Shown here: positions 8,187 through 17,097 of the stretch, in pieces
How positions within the stretch are numbered: position 1 is the stretch's first letter
Layout: the number at the start of each line of letters is the position of its first letter
Source: an uncultured Saprospiraceae bacterium
GTDB taxonomy: Bacteria; Bacteroidota; Bacteroidia; Chitinophagales; Saprospiraceae
Reading direction: 5' to 3'
Assembly (NCBI GenBank): GCA_938001865.1
Contig: CALLAW010000004.1
Span: 1-35,410 of the forward strand
Length of the DNA: 35,410 nucleotides
The notes under the pieces: model-generated
The model's database searches: none
Seen by the model: only the letters and a program-made list of their open reading frames with translations
Told to the model about the DNA's origin: nothing
Translations under genes and position numbers: made by a program

Positions 8187-11100
8187 TTAGTTTGAAATAA
8201 GTAATTTTTGTAAGTCGCTGGTTTGAGTTGTATTCGTTTCTAGGTCTAAGAGTTCTATCTTGTAGAAGTAGACTCCTGGTAAGATATCACGCTTACCATG
8301 TGACCATTCTATATCAACCTCTCTAAAACCACTACTTGGCCTTATATATTGTAAGTTTTCTATATTTTTTCCTGACGAATCGAAGATATTTATCGTGACC
8401 TTTTGTTCTCCTAAAGTACCGATGTGTTCAAATGAAAAATATGTCCTTTCACTCGAGGGATTTGGGTAGTTGATGACATTGACCAAGGTCTCTAGGCTCC
8501 CATCACTCACTACAAAACTCAACTCTGCAGTACTGCTATTATTCAAGATGTCCCAGGCGATAAATTCCACAGTATGGAGTCCTAGATCTAGATTATTCAA
8601 TTGGTATCTCACTTCACCACTCTTATAGTCTCCGATATTACTGATGTAAAAGTCGTTGACGATATAGGATTGGTTATCGTCTTGATCAAGAGTTGCTTTG
8701 AGATCATGACCGATACTTGTATTGCTCAGGTTGATCCCATTCTCATCGGACAGCACAGCAAGTAATACTGGCTCACTATTGGTAATGCCACCATCTTTGA
8801 AGTGAGTATCATTCATGTAGAGATCGATGATTGGTCCTTCATTATCTGAGAGGTCGTCCTCCAGAGAACCACCAATGTTGTGAGCATACTGTCCGGCAGC
8901 GTCTTGCTCTTGAGAGTAATCTACTGCATAGAAGTAGAAGAGTCCCTTGCCTACCTCAAATTTGATATTCTTCGGTAATACAAAGTCAATGGTAAACTCT
9001 CCATTGACCACCTCTGCTTTGCCTCTGAATAGTAGTGTCGATCTAGAGTCAAATGTGTATTCGTTAGAGTCATTGTCATTGACTAGAGTCTTAATAGATG
9101 ATACCTTATCATAGAGTGTCACAAAGATCTCACCATTGAAGTCTGTCAAGATATCTTGATCCTTCACTACTTTACCACTGAGAGTACCAGTCTCTAAGGC
9201 TGATAAGAGAGTATCTAGATTGCTCTCTTCTAGTCCTATGCCATTGAGCTTTGTCGGGATGACTTGATACTTTGGTCTAGCAAGTCGCAGTGCTGGATCG
9301 CCAAGGATGATATACTTCCTTGAGTTTTCGAGGGTATTGTCAGAGGTGATAGAGTTCTTAGAGATATTGAGTGCTTCGCCAATCGTCCTGTCAGAGACCA
9401 CATTATCTAAGAGATTTTGCCATGACAGACTAGTCAACACTCTATTGCTACTCGTGAAGACTGATCTGACCGTAGTCAGTAAGGCTACTACTCCTCCATT
9501 GGGGTTAAGGATGGCATGCTCACCTGCTGAGACTATTCCTGGGTCATCATATCCAGCAAACGAACAAGTCGCAGTGATCATTACTGTCATCTTATCCATA
9601 TTGTCCCAACTCTGGATGTCATCCACTTGAAGGACTCTCTCTTGAGCCCAACCTTTGGGACCACCGTGCCCGAGGTAACATGTCACGAGTTGACCTCTCT
9701 GCACTCCATTAGTAATGGCTTCAGATGCCTCGGGATAGCGTTCGCCACCTGGAGTCGAGATTTGCTTATAAGCGTCAAAGAAGACCTTATTTTGATGGAG
9801 GTAGGGGGCATTTTCTTCGACTTCATCGGCGATGCCATTACTATCAGCGATGTGGAGTGTCCCGTTACCATCATCTGCAGCGAAGAGTACTTCAGTCCTC
9901 CAAGGCCCAAATCGATCTGGCGAAGTCTCATATGCTATTGTCTTGGTAACCATAGCCTCAGCATCTGACACTGTATTGACGGGAAATCTCCCTAAAGCGA
10001 TATCGAGATCTCCCTCTAAGAGCTCTTGTTCCTCTTCGCCTTCGTCATCATCTAGTAGTCCATAGTAGTCATCAGTAGGATAGGAGAGTATTGGATTGAG
10101 TGACTCTACTGTCTCATATACAGGGATGTAATTGTTAGGTTCTGCGAGGTCCCTGATATTTTGATAATCAAAACTGCCATCACCCATCAATATTGCATAC
10201 CTGAAGGCAGGATCTCTCTCATAGACCATCTTGAAGAAGTTGCGAATCGCCGAAGGATCAACCTTCCCTGCTGAGTATTCATTCCAGATGTCGCTAATCT
10301 CTACGATAGCTACCTCATATTCGTTGTGTAATCTTCGATGCTCAGCGAGTCTTTCTGCTTGGGATCTAAACTTGTCAGCGTAGACTATAATCAGATCAGC
10401 TCGATCTATTTGATGGAGATTTTGATTGTCTACTTGACCGACGATCACAGGCTTGAGTCCAATGCTATTCGGGTCAAATGCGACATAAGATCGACTCTCA
10501 CCAGCATTGTCATCTCTGAACGACAGCACGCCGTTAGAGACTGTGCTGGGTACTTCCATGATAGTGTGGTGGTCCGAGATGTTCCAGATAGTAAGGCTCG
10601 TCTCTGTATTGATCTCAAACCCTATAGTTGGATATGCATCCATCTCCTCATGCGTAAGGATAAGCGGCGTCGATTGATAGTTGATAGCGTGGGTACTACT
10701 CATCTCCAAGTAATTGAGCCAAAATGTTGATTCTGAATCACCATTAAATGGATAACTGATTTCAAGTGTATTATTAGTCTGAGCCAATGCTTGAAGAGAG
10801 ATTCTAGTATCGAGGGCATAGTTAGCATTATTATTGCTCAGAGACAGGCTGCCGATAGTTCTGCTTTGAGGTATTCCATTTGCCAAGAGTGTTACTACAG
10901 ATGGATTTTCTGACCGTGTAGCACCATCAAGCTTGATATTGAGAGGAGTATCAGTGATGATATCCTTCCAATCAAATTGACTGCTATAGGTCCTTGATCT
11001 TGTATTGTTAAAGGTGTCTCCGTACCATTCTCTACCACTTCCTTGATGACTACTGTGATCATCTAACAAGTTGATTTTGTTCTCTTCGAATCGCTGATAT

Positions 11101-11612
11101 TTAGTGTACTGATTGTAGATCTGCCCTCCTTGTGATATTGGAGTCATTGGAATTTCTAACCGCTGATTTGTGGATTTAAGGTAGTAATAGCTTTTATCAG
11201 AGTAAGGATTAAGGTCATAGTAGACACCATTATTCGGATCTGTCTTCCAGGTAGAGGCACCTTCGGCGTAGTAGAGGATATAGTCGTTTTGGTCCCAACT
11301 CCCATCATCTAGTCCACTTGTGTAAATGTGAAGTTGCCTCAGATCATCAACCGTCTCTGGATCAGAGTTGCCCTGAGGGAGTGTGCCTCCTTGGTGACCA
11401 TATACTCCTAGATTCGCTGCCTCAGATGCTGAGAGACCGAGCTCGTCGATCATACTCCTGTCTATCTTATGTATCCCCGACTGGCTCACACTCAGCTTAT
11501 AGATATCTCCCGATGAGAGTATAGATTGATTTGTATACTGGGCAGAGCCAGTGATACTCAAGGTAAATGCAAAGATCGAAGTCAAGAAGAGATTGATACG
11601 TGGCATAATCAA
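8187..11612 (-). CDS. porU: T9SS sortase PorU (C25 gingipain-family cysteine peptidase)
   Basis: At 1141 residues this has the length expected of PorU. It has a signal peptide (cleavage near GSAQ, about residue 25), a beta-rich N-terminal part, then the C25 peptidase domain at about 400-760. The expected catalytic dyad is visible: His649 in YLGHGGPKG and Cys683 in ITATCSFAG. MGDGSFDY near 476 and LGRFPV near 540 are further family motifs. The C-terminus (about 1045-1141) is a T9SS sorting-type domain with NYPNPSSERTYFSF and a GVYFYKIELL end. In this family PorU removes the sorting domain from cargo at the cell surface and joins the new end to lipopolysaccharide, while keeping its own domain. 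It is the first gene of a porU-porV operon. I see no TAnnTTTG box in the 148 bases upstream, which it shares with the divergent porP gene. Confidence 0.95.
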   Translation of the reverse strand: MIMPRINLFLTSIFAFTLSITGSAQYTNQSILSSGDIYKLSVSQSGIHKIDRSMIDELGLSASEAANLGVYGHQGGTLPQGNSDPETVDDLRQLHIYTSGLDDGSWDQNDYILYYAEGASTWKTDPNNGVYYDLNPYSDKSYYYLKSTNQRLEIPMTPISQGGQIYNQYTKYQRFEENKINLLDDHSSHQGSGREWYGDTFNNTRSRTYSSQFDWKDIITDTPLNIKLDGATRSENPSVVTLLANGIPQSRTIGSLSLSNNNANYALDTRISLQALAQTNNTLEISYPFNGDSESTFWLNYLEMSSTHAINYQSTPLILTHEEMDAYPTIGFEINTETSLTIWNISDHHTIMEVPSTVSNGVLSFRDDNAGESRSYVAFDPNSIGLKPVIVGQVDNQNLHQIDRADLIIVYADKFRSQAERLAEHRRLHNEYEVAIVEISDIWNEYSAGKVDPSAIRNFFKMVYERDPAFRYAILMGDGSFDYQNIRDLAEPNNYIPVYETVESLNPILSYPTDDYYGLLDDDEGEEEQELLEGDLDIALGRFPVNTVSDAEAMVTKTIAYETSPDRFGPWRTEVLFAADDGNGTLHIADSNGIADEVEENAPYLHQNKVFFDAYKQISTPGGERYPEASEAITNGVQRGQLVTCYLGHGGPKGWAQERVLQVDDIQSWDNMDKMTVMITATCSFAGYDDPGIVSAGEHAILNPNGGVVALLTTVRSVFTSSNRVLTSLSWQNLLDNVVSDRTIGEALNISKNSITSDNTLENSRKYIILGDPALRLARPKYQVIPTKLNGIGLEESNLDTLLSALETGTLSGKVVKDQDILTDFNGEIFVTLYDKVSSIKTLVNDNDSNEYTFDSRSTLLFRGKAEVVNGEFTIDFVLPKNIKFEVGKGLFYFYAVDYSQEQDAAGQYAHNIGGSLEDDLSDNEGPIIDLYMNDTHFKDGGITNSEPVLLAVLSDENGINLSNTSIGHDLKATLDQDDNQSYIVNDFYISNIGDYKSGEVRYQLNNLDLGLHTVEFIAWDILNNSSTAELSFVVSDGSLETLVNVINYPNPSSERTYFSFEHIGTLGEQKVTINIFDSSGKNIENLQYIRPSSGFREVDIEWSHGKRDILPGVYFYKIELLDLETNTTQTSDLQKLLISN

Positions 11613-11726
11613 GCGGGTAGGTGATAGAGTAGATTTACTTAGAGATCATCTAAAGAAAATAGCAGTAAATAGCACCACTAAAATTTTATTGTTATAGAAA
11701 CGTTATGATAGTGTCGTAAGTATAAA

Positions 11727-11734
11727 TAAGTTTG
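11727..11734 (+). promoter_or_regulatory. Putative -7 box for the porP/sprF-like gene
   Basis: TAAGTTTG matches TAnnTTTG exactly and lies 35 bases before the preferred ATG at 11770. No -33 TTTG is visible at normal spacing. Confidence 0.38.
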
Positions 11735-11769
11735 TCATTTATTTGTTTAAAACGTGAGAATTGTCGTAC

Positions 11770-12765
11770 ATGTGTCAACCTTATAGAATTTCACTTTTCC
11801 TTTTAATTTTGTTTTCGTCTATTGGACTGAAAGCTCAAGATTTAGTATTTAGCCAATTCTATAATGCACCTCTGTTACTCAATCCGGCATTTACGGGAGT
11901 GACTCAGTACCCAACATTTACACTTAACTATCGCAATCAATGGCCATCACTCAATGATGCGTACATCAGTTACGCTGGGTCTTACAATCAGTACTTTGCT
12001 AAGACGAGGAGTGGATTGGGATTGCAGATCACTTCTGACAGAGAAGCTGATGGTATCTTGACCAATAATTCTGTAGGAGTCTACTATTCCTATACTTTAG
12101 AGTTTGCCGATGATAATTATCTCAAGATCGGGCTCTCAGGTACGATGGGACAGTCCCGAGTGGATTGGAGCAGATTGATCTTCGGTGATCAACTCGATCA
12201 GACTGCTGGTTACGATCCAACTGTCAACTCAGCGGAGATCCAACCAGGAAACCTCGCAAGTCAATACTTCGATATTAGCTCTGGATTCTTGTTTTATAAT
12301 AAGAGATTTTACGTAGGCGTAGGATTGTTTCACCTCAATAATCCAAGTGTAGGATTTAGACTCAATGGGCCCAATGATATCGGTATACCGCTTAGAATAT
12401 CAGCTCATGCTGGATATCAAGTAGATTTATGGGATACTAAAAGTAAATATCCATCGTTTATTCAACCAACAGTTTTGGTTACAAGACAAGCACAGTTTAC
12501 ACAGGTAAACTTTGGTCTGGGAGCACAATTTGGAAGAGCATTAGGAGGGGTCTTCTATAGACACACTATTAATAATCCAGATGCCGCAATCTTCTACTTG
12601 GGATACAAACTTGATATTGTGGAACTTACATATAGTTATGATATTACTGTGTCACAATTAGCACCAGGGAGTGGTGGTAGCCACGAAATTGGTGTAGTTT
12701 TTGACCTAGAAGTAGTATTGCCACCCAAATCAAAACTCAATGACTGTCTGAAACTGTTTAGATAG
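11770..12765 (+). CDS. PorP/SprF-family T9SS outer-membrane protein
   Basis: The family hallmark directly follows the signal peptide: LVFSQFYNAPLLLNPAFTG, as in PorP and SprF. These are outer-membrane barrels that help the T9SS export particular cargo and, in P. gingivalis, link the PorKLMN machine to peptidoglycan through PorE. From the preferred start the protein has 331 residues. The frame also opens at TTG 11761, but ATG 11770 gives a compact signal peptide ending at LKAQ and is preferred. Bacteroidota genomes carry many paralogues of this family, so the symbols porP or sprF are not assigned outright. The gene sits between porU (divergent) and gldJ (same strand, 82 bases downstream). Confidence 0.9.
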   Translation: MCQPYRISLFLLILFSSIGLKAQDLVFSQFYNAPLLLNPAFTGVTQYPTFTLNYRNQWPSLNDAYISYAGSYNQYFAKTRSGLGLQITSDREADGILTNNSVGVYYSYTLEFADDNYLKIGLSGTMGQSRVDWSRLIFGDQLDQTAGYDPTVNSAEIQPGNLASQYFDISSGFLFYNKRFYVGVGLFHLNNPSVGFRLNGPNDIGIPLRISAHAGYQVDLWDTKSKYPSFIQPTVLVTRQAQFTQVNFGLGAQFGRALGGVFYRHTINNPDAAIFYLGYKLDIVELTYSYDITVSQLAPGSGGSHEIGVVFDLEVVLPPKSKLNDCLKLFR

Positions 12766-12818
12766 GAAAGAAAGACGAAGGAAAATTATTTTTGATTTTA
12801 TAATTAGCTAAAAAAAGA

Positions 12819-12826
12819 TATCTTTG
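12819..12826 (+). promoter_or_regulatory. Putative promoter (-7 box) of gldJ
   Basis: TATCTTTG is an exact TAnnTTTG match 21 bases before ATG 12848. A TTTG at 12791-12794 could serve as the -33 element, though the 24-base spacer is slightly long. The site overlaps the alternative TTG start at 12824, which argues for starting gldJ at 12848. Confidence 0.4.
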
Positions 12827-12847
12827 TTAGCTATCAAATTAAGGAAA

Positions 12848-14350
12848 ATGTTTAGTAGAATTAATCAATTACTGTTATTAGTATGCGTTGTGCTAGTAGC
12901 AATCTCTTGTAAAAGTAACTCAGGAGAGAAATCATCTGCCACAGGATGGGCTTACAATGATCCCGAGAACGGTGGCTTCGAAAAATTAGATTACGAAGGT
13001 CAAATCAATGGACCCAACCTTGTGCTTATAGAAGGTGGAACCTTTGATATGGGGCTTACCATGGAAGATGTCTCATTTGAGTGGAACAATGTCCCACGTA
13101 GAGTAACTGTCTCCTCATTCTACATGGATGAGTCAGAGGTGGCTAACATCGATTGGAAAGAATACCTCTTCTGGACTAAAAGGGTATATAAGACTTATCC
13201 GCAAGTCTATCTAGATGCCCTTCCTGATACATTGGTATGGAGAGAAGAGTTGTCTTATAATGAGCCACTCATCCAGACATACTTCAGACACCCATCATAT
13301 GACAACTATCCAGTAGTTGGAGTCTCATGGGATCAGGTACAAGAGTTCTGTAAGTGGAGATCAGATAGAGCCAACGAAGGTCTCCTAATCGAAAGAGGAA
13401 TACTGAATAATAACTCACTAGAGCAAGTAGATTCAGAAAACTTCAACTCCGAGGCATACTTAGCAGGACAGTACGAAGGGAGTGTGAGAAAAAATCTAGA
13501 GGATGTCTCTACAGGCGGTGAAAGAAGAGTAAGATTTGAAGATGGGATCATGCTGCCTGACTACAGATTACCAACAGAAGCTGAGTGGGAGTATGCAGCA
13601 TATGCACTCCAAGGAAATCTCTCATCTACTGGTGATGAGAATATCACAGACAGAAGATACTTCCCTTGGGATGGTAACACAGCAAGGTATCAAATCAACA
13701 ATAAAGATCAAGGAAGAATCCTCGCTAACTTCAAGAGAGGTGCAGGTGACTACATGGGTATGGCAGGTAATCTCAATGATAAAGCCTCTACTACCGCACC
13801 AGTTAGAACATTCTTGCCTAATGATTTTGGCCTTTACAATATGGCAGGTAATGTCAACGAGTGGTGCCAAGATGTGTACAGACCTATGACAAGTACAACA
13901 CTGAGAGATTCAGAGAATCATGATCTTAACCCTTTCAGAGGGAATCAATTCGAAGAGTTGATCCTTGATGAAGAGGGCAAGCCTATCGAAAAAGATAGTC
14001 TAGGAAGATTACAGACTAGACCTGTAGAAGATGATACTCTTGGTGTCAGAGAAAATTACAGAAAAGGTGACGTAAGAAACTTCGCAGATGGTGATGATGA
14101 AGAAAGTGTCCAATATGGGTATGGTGAGTACTCTCTGATTAGCGATAAAGCAAGAGTAATCAAAGGTGGATCATGGGCTGATAGACTCTATTGGTTATCT
14201 CCAGGTACTCGGAGGTTTAAAGATCAAGACAAGTCAGATCGAACTATTGGATTCAGATGTGCAATGATAAGAGTTGGAGGATCTTCTGGTAATGAAGATA
14301 CAGGTGGTAACACATTTAGAGAAGGGTCTAAGAGTAAGAGGAGATACTAA
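12848..14350 (+). CDS. gldJ: T9SS/gliding lipoprotein GldJ
   Basis: From ATG 12848 the protein has 500 residues and starts with a lipoprotein signal: a hydrophobic stretch followed by VAISC, with Cys21 lipidated. The frame extends to TTG 12824, but that would put charged residues ahead of the signal. The body is a formylglycine-generating-enzyme-like (SUMF/FGE) domain: LVLIEGGTFDMG near 50, VVGVSWDQVQEFCKWR near 157, LPTEAEWEYA near 240, GLYNMAGNVNEWCQDVY near 328 and KGGSWAD near 442. GldJ and its relative GldK use this fold as structural ring or anchor parts of the T9SS. GldJ is preferred over GldK because the gene is next to porU/porV and followed by murF, an order I recall from Flavobacterium, whereas gldK normally heads gldKLMN. 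A strong terminator follows. Confidence 0.85.
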   Translation: MFSRINQLLLLVCVVLVAISCKSNSGEKSSATGWAYNDPENGGFEKLDYEGQINGPNLVLIEGGTFDMGLTMEDVSFEWNNVPRRVTVSSFYMDESEVANIDWKEYLFWTKRVYKTYPQVYLDALPDTLVWREELSYNEPLIQTYFRHPSYDNYPVVGVSWDQVQEFCKWRSDRANEGLLIERGILNNNSLEQVDSENFNSEAYLAGQYEGSVRKNLEDVSTGGERRVRFEDGIMLPDYRLPTEAEWEYAAYALQGNLSSTGDENITDRRYFPWDGNTARYQINNKDQGRILANFKRGAGDYMGMAGNLNDKASTTAPVRTFLPNDFGLYNMAGNVNEWCQDVYRPMTSTTLRDSENHDLNPFRGNQFEELILDEEGKPIEKDSLGRLQTRPVEDDTLGVRENYRKGDVRNFADGDDEESVQYGYGEYSLISDKARVIKGGSWADRLYWLSPGTRRFKDQDKSDRTIGFRCAMIRVGGSSGNEDTGGNTFREGSKSKRRY

Positions 14351-14397
14351 AAAATTTCCCACTTAGTCTCAAATCAAAGACTAAATAAAGAGTTAGT

Positions 14398-14433
14398 AAT
14401 AGCCTTCAAATGAAAATTTTGAAGGCTATTTTT
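14398..14433 (+). terminator. Rho-independent terminator after gldJ
   Basis: A perfect 13 bp stem (AATAGCCTTCAAA with TTTGAAGGCTATT) and a 7-base loop are followed by TTTG, 48 bases after the gldJ stop. The tail also contains TATTTTTG (14427-14434), a TAnnTTTG match that could double as the murF -7 box. Confidence 0.82.
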
Positions 14434-14474
14434 GTTAGATCTTTTTTAGTTACTTTCAACACACAAGACTCTCA

Positions 14475-15764
14475 ATGAAGATTAGTAAGCTCCATCAATT
14501 GTTTTTAGACTCAGAAGGTGTCTCTACGGATACACGATCATTACAGACGGGTCAAATCTATGTGGCCCTCAAGGGGCAAAATTTTGATGGAAATCTGTAT
14601 GCTGAGCAAGCGATAGACAAAGGAGCAAAGTATGTCATCGTAGATGATAGTACTGTCGTAATTCCTAATGATCAGCGTTACATATTAGTCAGAGACTCCT
14701 TGGTATGTCTCCAAGAGCTCGCCACAGCACACCGCAAGTACTGCGACGCTATAGTGATAGGTATTACCGGAAGCAATGGAAAGACCACAACGAAAGAACT
14801 CATGTCAGCTGTGCTTAGCACTACATATCAGGTCCATGCGACCAAGGGTAACCTCAATAATCATATCGGAGTGCCTCTGACTCTCTTATCTGTCACACCT
14901 GACATAGAGTACTCTATCGTGGAGATGGGTGCTAATCATCCAGATGATATCCAAGAACTTTGCGAGATAGCATTACCCGATTATGGATATATCACCAATA
15001 TCGGGTCAGCACATCTCGAAGGATTTGGAGATATCAAGGGTGTATATAGAGGGAAGACAGCACTCTTCAGATACATAGGTGCCAGTGGGACGATGTGTAT
15101 AATCAATCAATATGACCCTTATCTCGTAGATTACCCTCTCTCGTCGGATAAGACACATTACTTACAAGATAGCTTGGAGATAATAAACCGAGACTCCATG
15201 CAACTTAGTTTTAATTATCTGGGTAGAGTGATAGATACTCAGTTGACTGGTGCATATAATCTCCACAATATCAATGCAGCTCTTACCGTCGGAAGGATAT
15301 TCGACGTGGAGATGGATCAGATTGCATTTGCCCTCGAGCAGTATTTCCCAACAAATCAACGATCACAAATCATCAAAGAAGATGATTATATCATTATCCT
15401 CGATGCATATAATGCCAATCCATCGAGCATGAAAGAAGCAATCAAAAATGCAATAAGCGTCACACCAAGTAACCATCAAACTGTAGCAATCATAGGTGAT
15501 ATGTATGAACTTGGCAGTCAATCCATCGAGATGCATCGAGAGATACTTGAGTACGCAATCAACATTGGATATCAAGAGCTCATACTCATCGGCTCACTGA
15601 TGTATGCAGCCTCTAAGACTCTCAAAGACTCATCTGCCTCGGTTACGACATACGCATCTGTGGACGAGTACTTGCCGGTATGGGTCAAGGAGAATAAGTC
15701 AGATAAAGTCTACCTCATCAAAGCATCACGAGGAGTCAAGCTCGAGAGATTAATCTTGCAATAA
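14475..15764 (+). CDS. murF: UDP-N-acetylmuramoyl-tripeptide--D-alanyl-D-alanine ligase (MurF)
   Basis: A cytoplasmic ATP-dependent Mur ligase that adds D-Ala-D-Ala to UDP-MurNAc-tripeptide, the last soluble step of peptidoglycan precursor synthesis. It has 429 residues, normal for MurF. The N-terminal UDP-binding domain includes STDTRSLQTGQIYVALKG near 17-34. The ATP-binding P-loop GITGSNGKTTTKE is at 96-108, followed by NLNNHIGVPLT and the MGANHPDDI motif near 157 that marks MurF. Further on are NIGSAHLEGFG near 176 and the C-terminal domain with LDAYNANPSSMKEAI near 313. It follows the gldJ terminator by about 40 bases and may use a TAnnTTTG box overlapping the terminator tail. Confidence 0.95.
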   Translation: MKISKLHQLFLDSEGVSTDTRSLQTGQIYVALKGQNFDGNLYAEQAIDKGAKYVIVDDSTVVIPNDQRYILVRDSLVCLQELATAHRKYCDAIVIGITGSNGKTTTKELMSAVLSTTYQVHATKGNLNNHIGVPLTLLSVTPDIEYSIVEMGANHPDDIQELCEIALPDYGYITNIGSAHLEGFGDIKGVYRGKTALFRYIGASGTMCIINQYDPYLVDYPLSSDKTHYLQDSLEIINRDSMQLSFNYLGRVIDTQLTGAYNLHNINAALTVGRIFDVEMDQIAFALEQYFPTNQRSQIIKEDDYIIILDAYNANPSSMKEAIKNAISVTPSNHQTVAIIGDMYELGSQSIEMHREILEYAINIGYQELILIGSLMYAASKTLKDSSASVTTYASVDEYLPVWVKENKSDKVYLIKASRGVKLERLILQ

Positions 15765-15776
15765 AGGTTGTCGATC

Positions 15777-16730
15777 TTACCCTATGAGATCTATAAGTCT
15801 ACTTGGTACATCATTATTAATCACTGAGGTGTACTCCGCAAAGCTTACAGGAATGTAATTGCTCTGTTGAGTAGGATGCTGTAACCACCATCTTCCTGTC
15901 AACTGACTCTTGGCAAACTGCAAATCTGTGTCGAGTAGTGATGAGTGTACAAGGTAGATCTGATTAGATGGATTGGTTGGATAGTCATCTTGCCTATGCT
16001 GCCTTCCTTCGAGGAAGTACCAAGTCAAGAGAGCAGCTTGCTCTACAGGATAACTCTTAGATAACATCTCACTATGGTAGAGATAGAGAGTATCTAATGT
16101 ATTAGAATAGCCAAGATATCTCACGATACTACATAATTCGAAAATATTGAATCCTACTGACTCACTTGAGATGATAGCTAAGTCTATTGCTGCCACCCTG
16201 CAGTCTCTCACGAGGGGTTCGACTAATGTAATATCTTGCTTAGCTGTTCCGAGTGGCATCGAAAGATTCGAATTCAAAGCGTTCAAAATGTCTAGTGGAG
16301 TATTGTGTCGAGTATAACCGATATTGAAGAGAGTATGACTGTCATGTAATAGGGCTGTACTACTCACATTGACAGCACGGTGACTGCTCGTCTTGCCACT
16401 TACTGTCTGATCTAGTAACGGATCGATATGTGCCTGACTACTCCCAACAACTACAGCAGTCTCTATGGAGCTCATACTATTACGTAATGTCTGATATTGG
16501 TTGATTTCTTCATCAGGGAGGTGACCAGCTAGTGCATAGAACTCACCAAAATGCTGCTCAAGAGGCATAGCTGCAATGAAATATTTAGAGTAGAGAGATT
16601 CGCTTAGAGTGATTATCCCTACACTCTTATCGAGGTGATTATTGTGCTTGATACAGTTGATAAAGTATGCGGCGAGAGAAGATTTAGATAAATGTTCGTC
16701 CGAGAAGGAGATCATTTTACTCTTTAACAT
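15777..16730 (-). CDS. Arginase/formimidoylglutamase-fold protein, probably lacking catalytic metal ligands
   Basis: A 317-residue soluble protein. The second half matches, from memory of the family, the Bacteroidota ureohydrolase-like proteins annotated as formimidoylglutamase: NIGYTRH near 136, EPLVRDCRVAAIDLAII near 171-187, FELCSIVRYLGYS near 197, WYFLEGRQHRQDDYP near 237 and GRWWLQ near 279 leading to IPVSFAEY. Active arginase-fold enzymes bind two Mn ions through DAHxD and DxD motifs. Here the corresponding places read QAHID (99-103) and DLA (183-185), so at least two Asp ligands look replaced, and no GGDH is seen. It is therefore probably a non-catalytic relative. It is convergent with murF, 12 bases apart. 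Which residues align with the ligands is my judgement. Confidence 0.68.
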   Translation of the reverse strand: MLKSKMISFSDEHLSKSSLAAYFINCIKHNNHLDKSVGIITLSESLYSKYFIAAMPLEQHFGEFYALAGHLPDEEINQYQTLRNSMSSIETAVVVGSSQAHIDPLLDQTVSGKTSSHRAVNVSSTALLHDSHTLFNIGYTRHNTPLDILNALNSNLSMPLGTAKQDITLVEPLVRDCRVAAIDLAIISSESVGFNIFELCSIVRYLGYSNTLDTLYLYHSEMLSKSYPVEQAALLTWYFLEGRQHRQDDYPTNPSNQIYLVHSSLLDTDLQFAKSQLTGRWWLQHPTQQSNYIPVSFAEYTSVINNDVPSRLIDLIG

Positions 16731-16817
16731 ATTGAAGAATTTATTAAATAATGATTTATTATAATGTAAAGATAGCTGTTTAGAAGTTAATTACGAATAA
16801 TATTTTTTCCTTATTTG

Positions 16818-16847
16818 TTTGTATTTCAAATAATTTCATTAGATTTG
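16818..16847 (+). promoter_or_regulatory. Near-consensus Bacteroidota promoter for ompA
   Basis: TTTG (16818-16821), an 18-base spacer and TAGATTTG (16840-16847) match both the -33 and -7 elements of the Bacteroidota housekeeping promoter. Transcription would start near 16854, about 245 bases before the ompA start. It is one of the two best two-part promoter matches in the window, as would suit an abundant outer-membrane protein. Confidence 0.6.
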
Positions 16848-17005
16848 TAATTGAATTAACCTACCTAGATAATAATTTGGATTTTCGATAGGGGTATCCT
16901 CATCGATTAGGGTCATATTGTAGTAGTGATAAGCTCTGCTTTCACCATTAGATCCTATCTAAAGCTTACTTGATATTAGCACCTTTTAATTTATGAGTTA
17001 ATAGT

Positions 17006-17030
17006 GACCATCCTATTATAGGTAATGGTC
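17006..17030 (+). promoter_or_regulatory. Stable hairpin in the ompA leader
   Basis: GACCATCCTAT (17006-17016) pairs with ATAGG (17018-17022) and ATGGTC (17025-17030), giving 11 base pairs with a two-base bulge and a tiny loop. No T run follows, so it is not a terminator. A role in mRNA stability or translation control is possible but unproven. Confidence 0.4.
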
Positions 17031-17097
17031 TTAATGTATATAGAAACAAATTAGTAAAGTTCGTTGAAGCTTTAAGGTTATAAACTGTTATTTAATT

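Larger units (their letters stand above)
16731..17097. other. 367-base intergenic region: ompA promoter and long leader
   Basis: No coding region is visible. The stretch separates the divergent arginase-fold gene from ompA. It holds a near-consensus promoter at 16818-16847 and, downstream, a leader of roughly 245 bases with at least two hairpins: TAGAT CCT ATCTA near 16955 and the strong one at 17006-17030. No known riboswitch class was recognised. Confidence 0.5.

Noticed and set aside
10338-10730. 130-codon plus-strand frame inside porU
   Set aside because: It is antisense to the well-supported PorU coding sequence and has no recognisable domain.
11761-11769. TTG start for the PorP/SprF protein
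   Set aside because: ATG at 11770 is in frame, gives a standard signal peptide and has better spacing from the -7 box.
12824-12847. TTG start for GldJ
   Set aside because: It overlaps the probable promoter and would add charged residues ahead of the lipoprotein signal; ATG 12848 fits.
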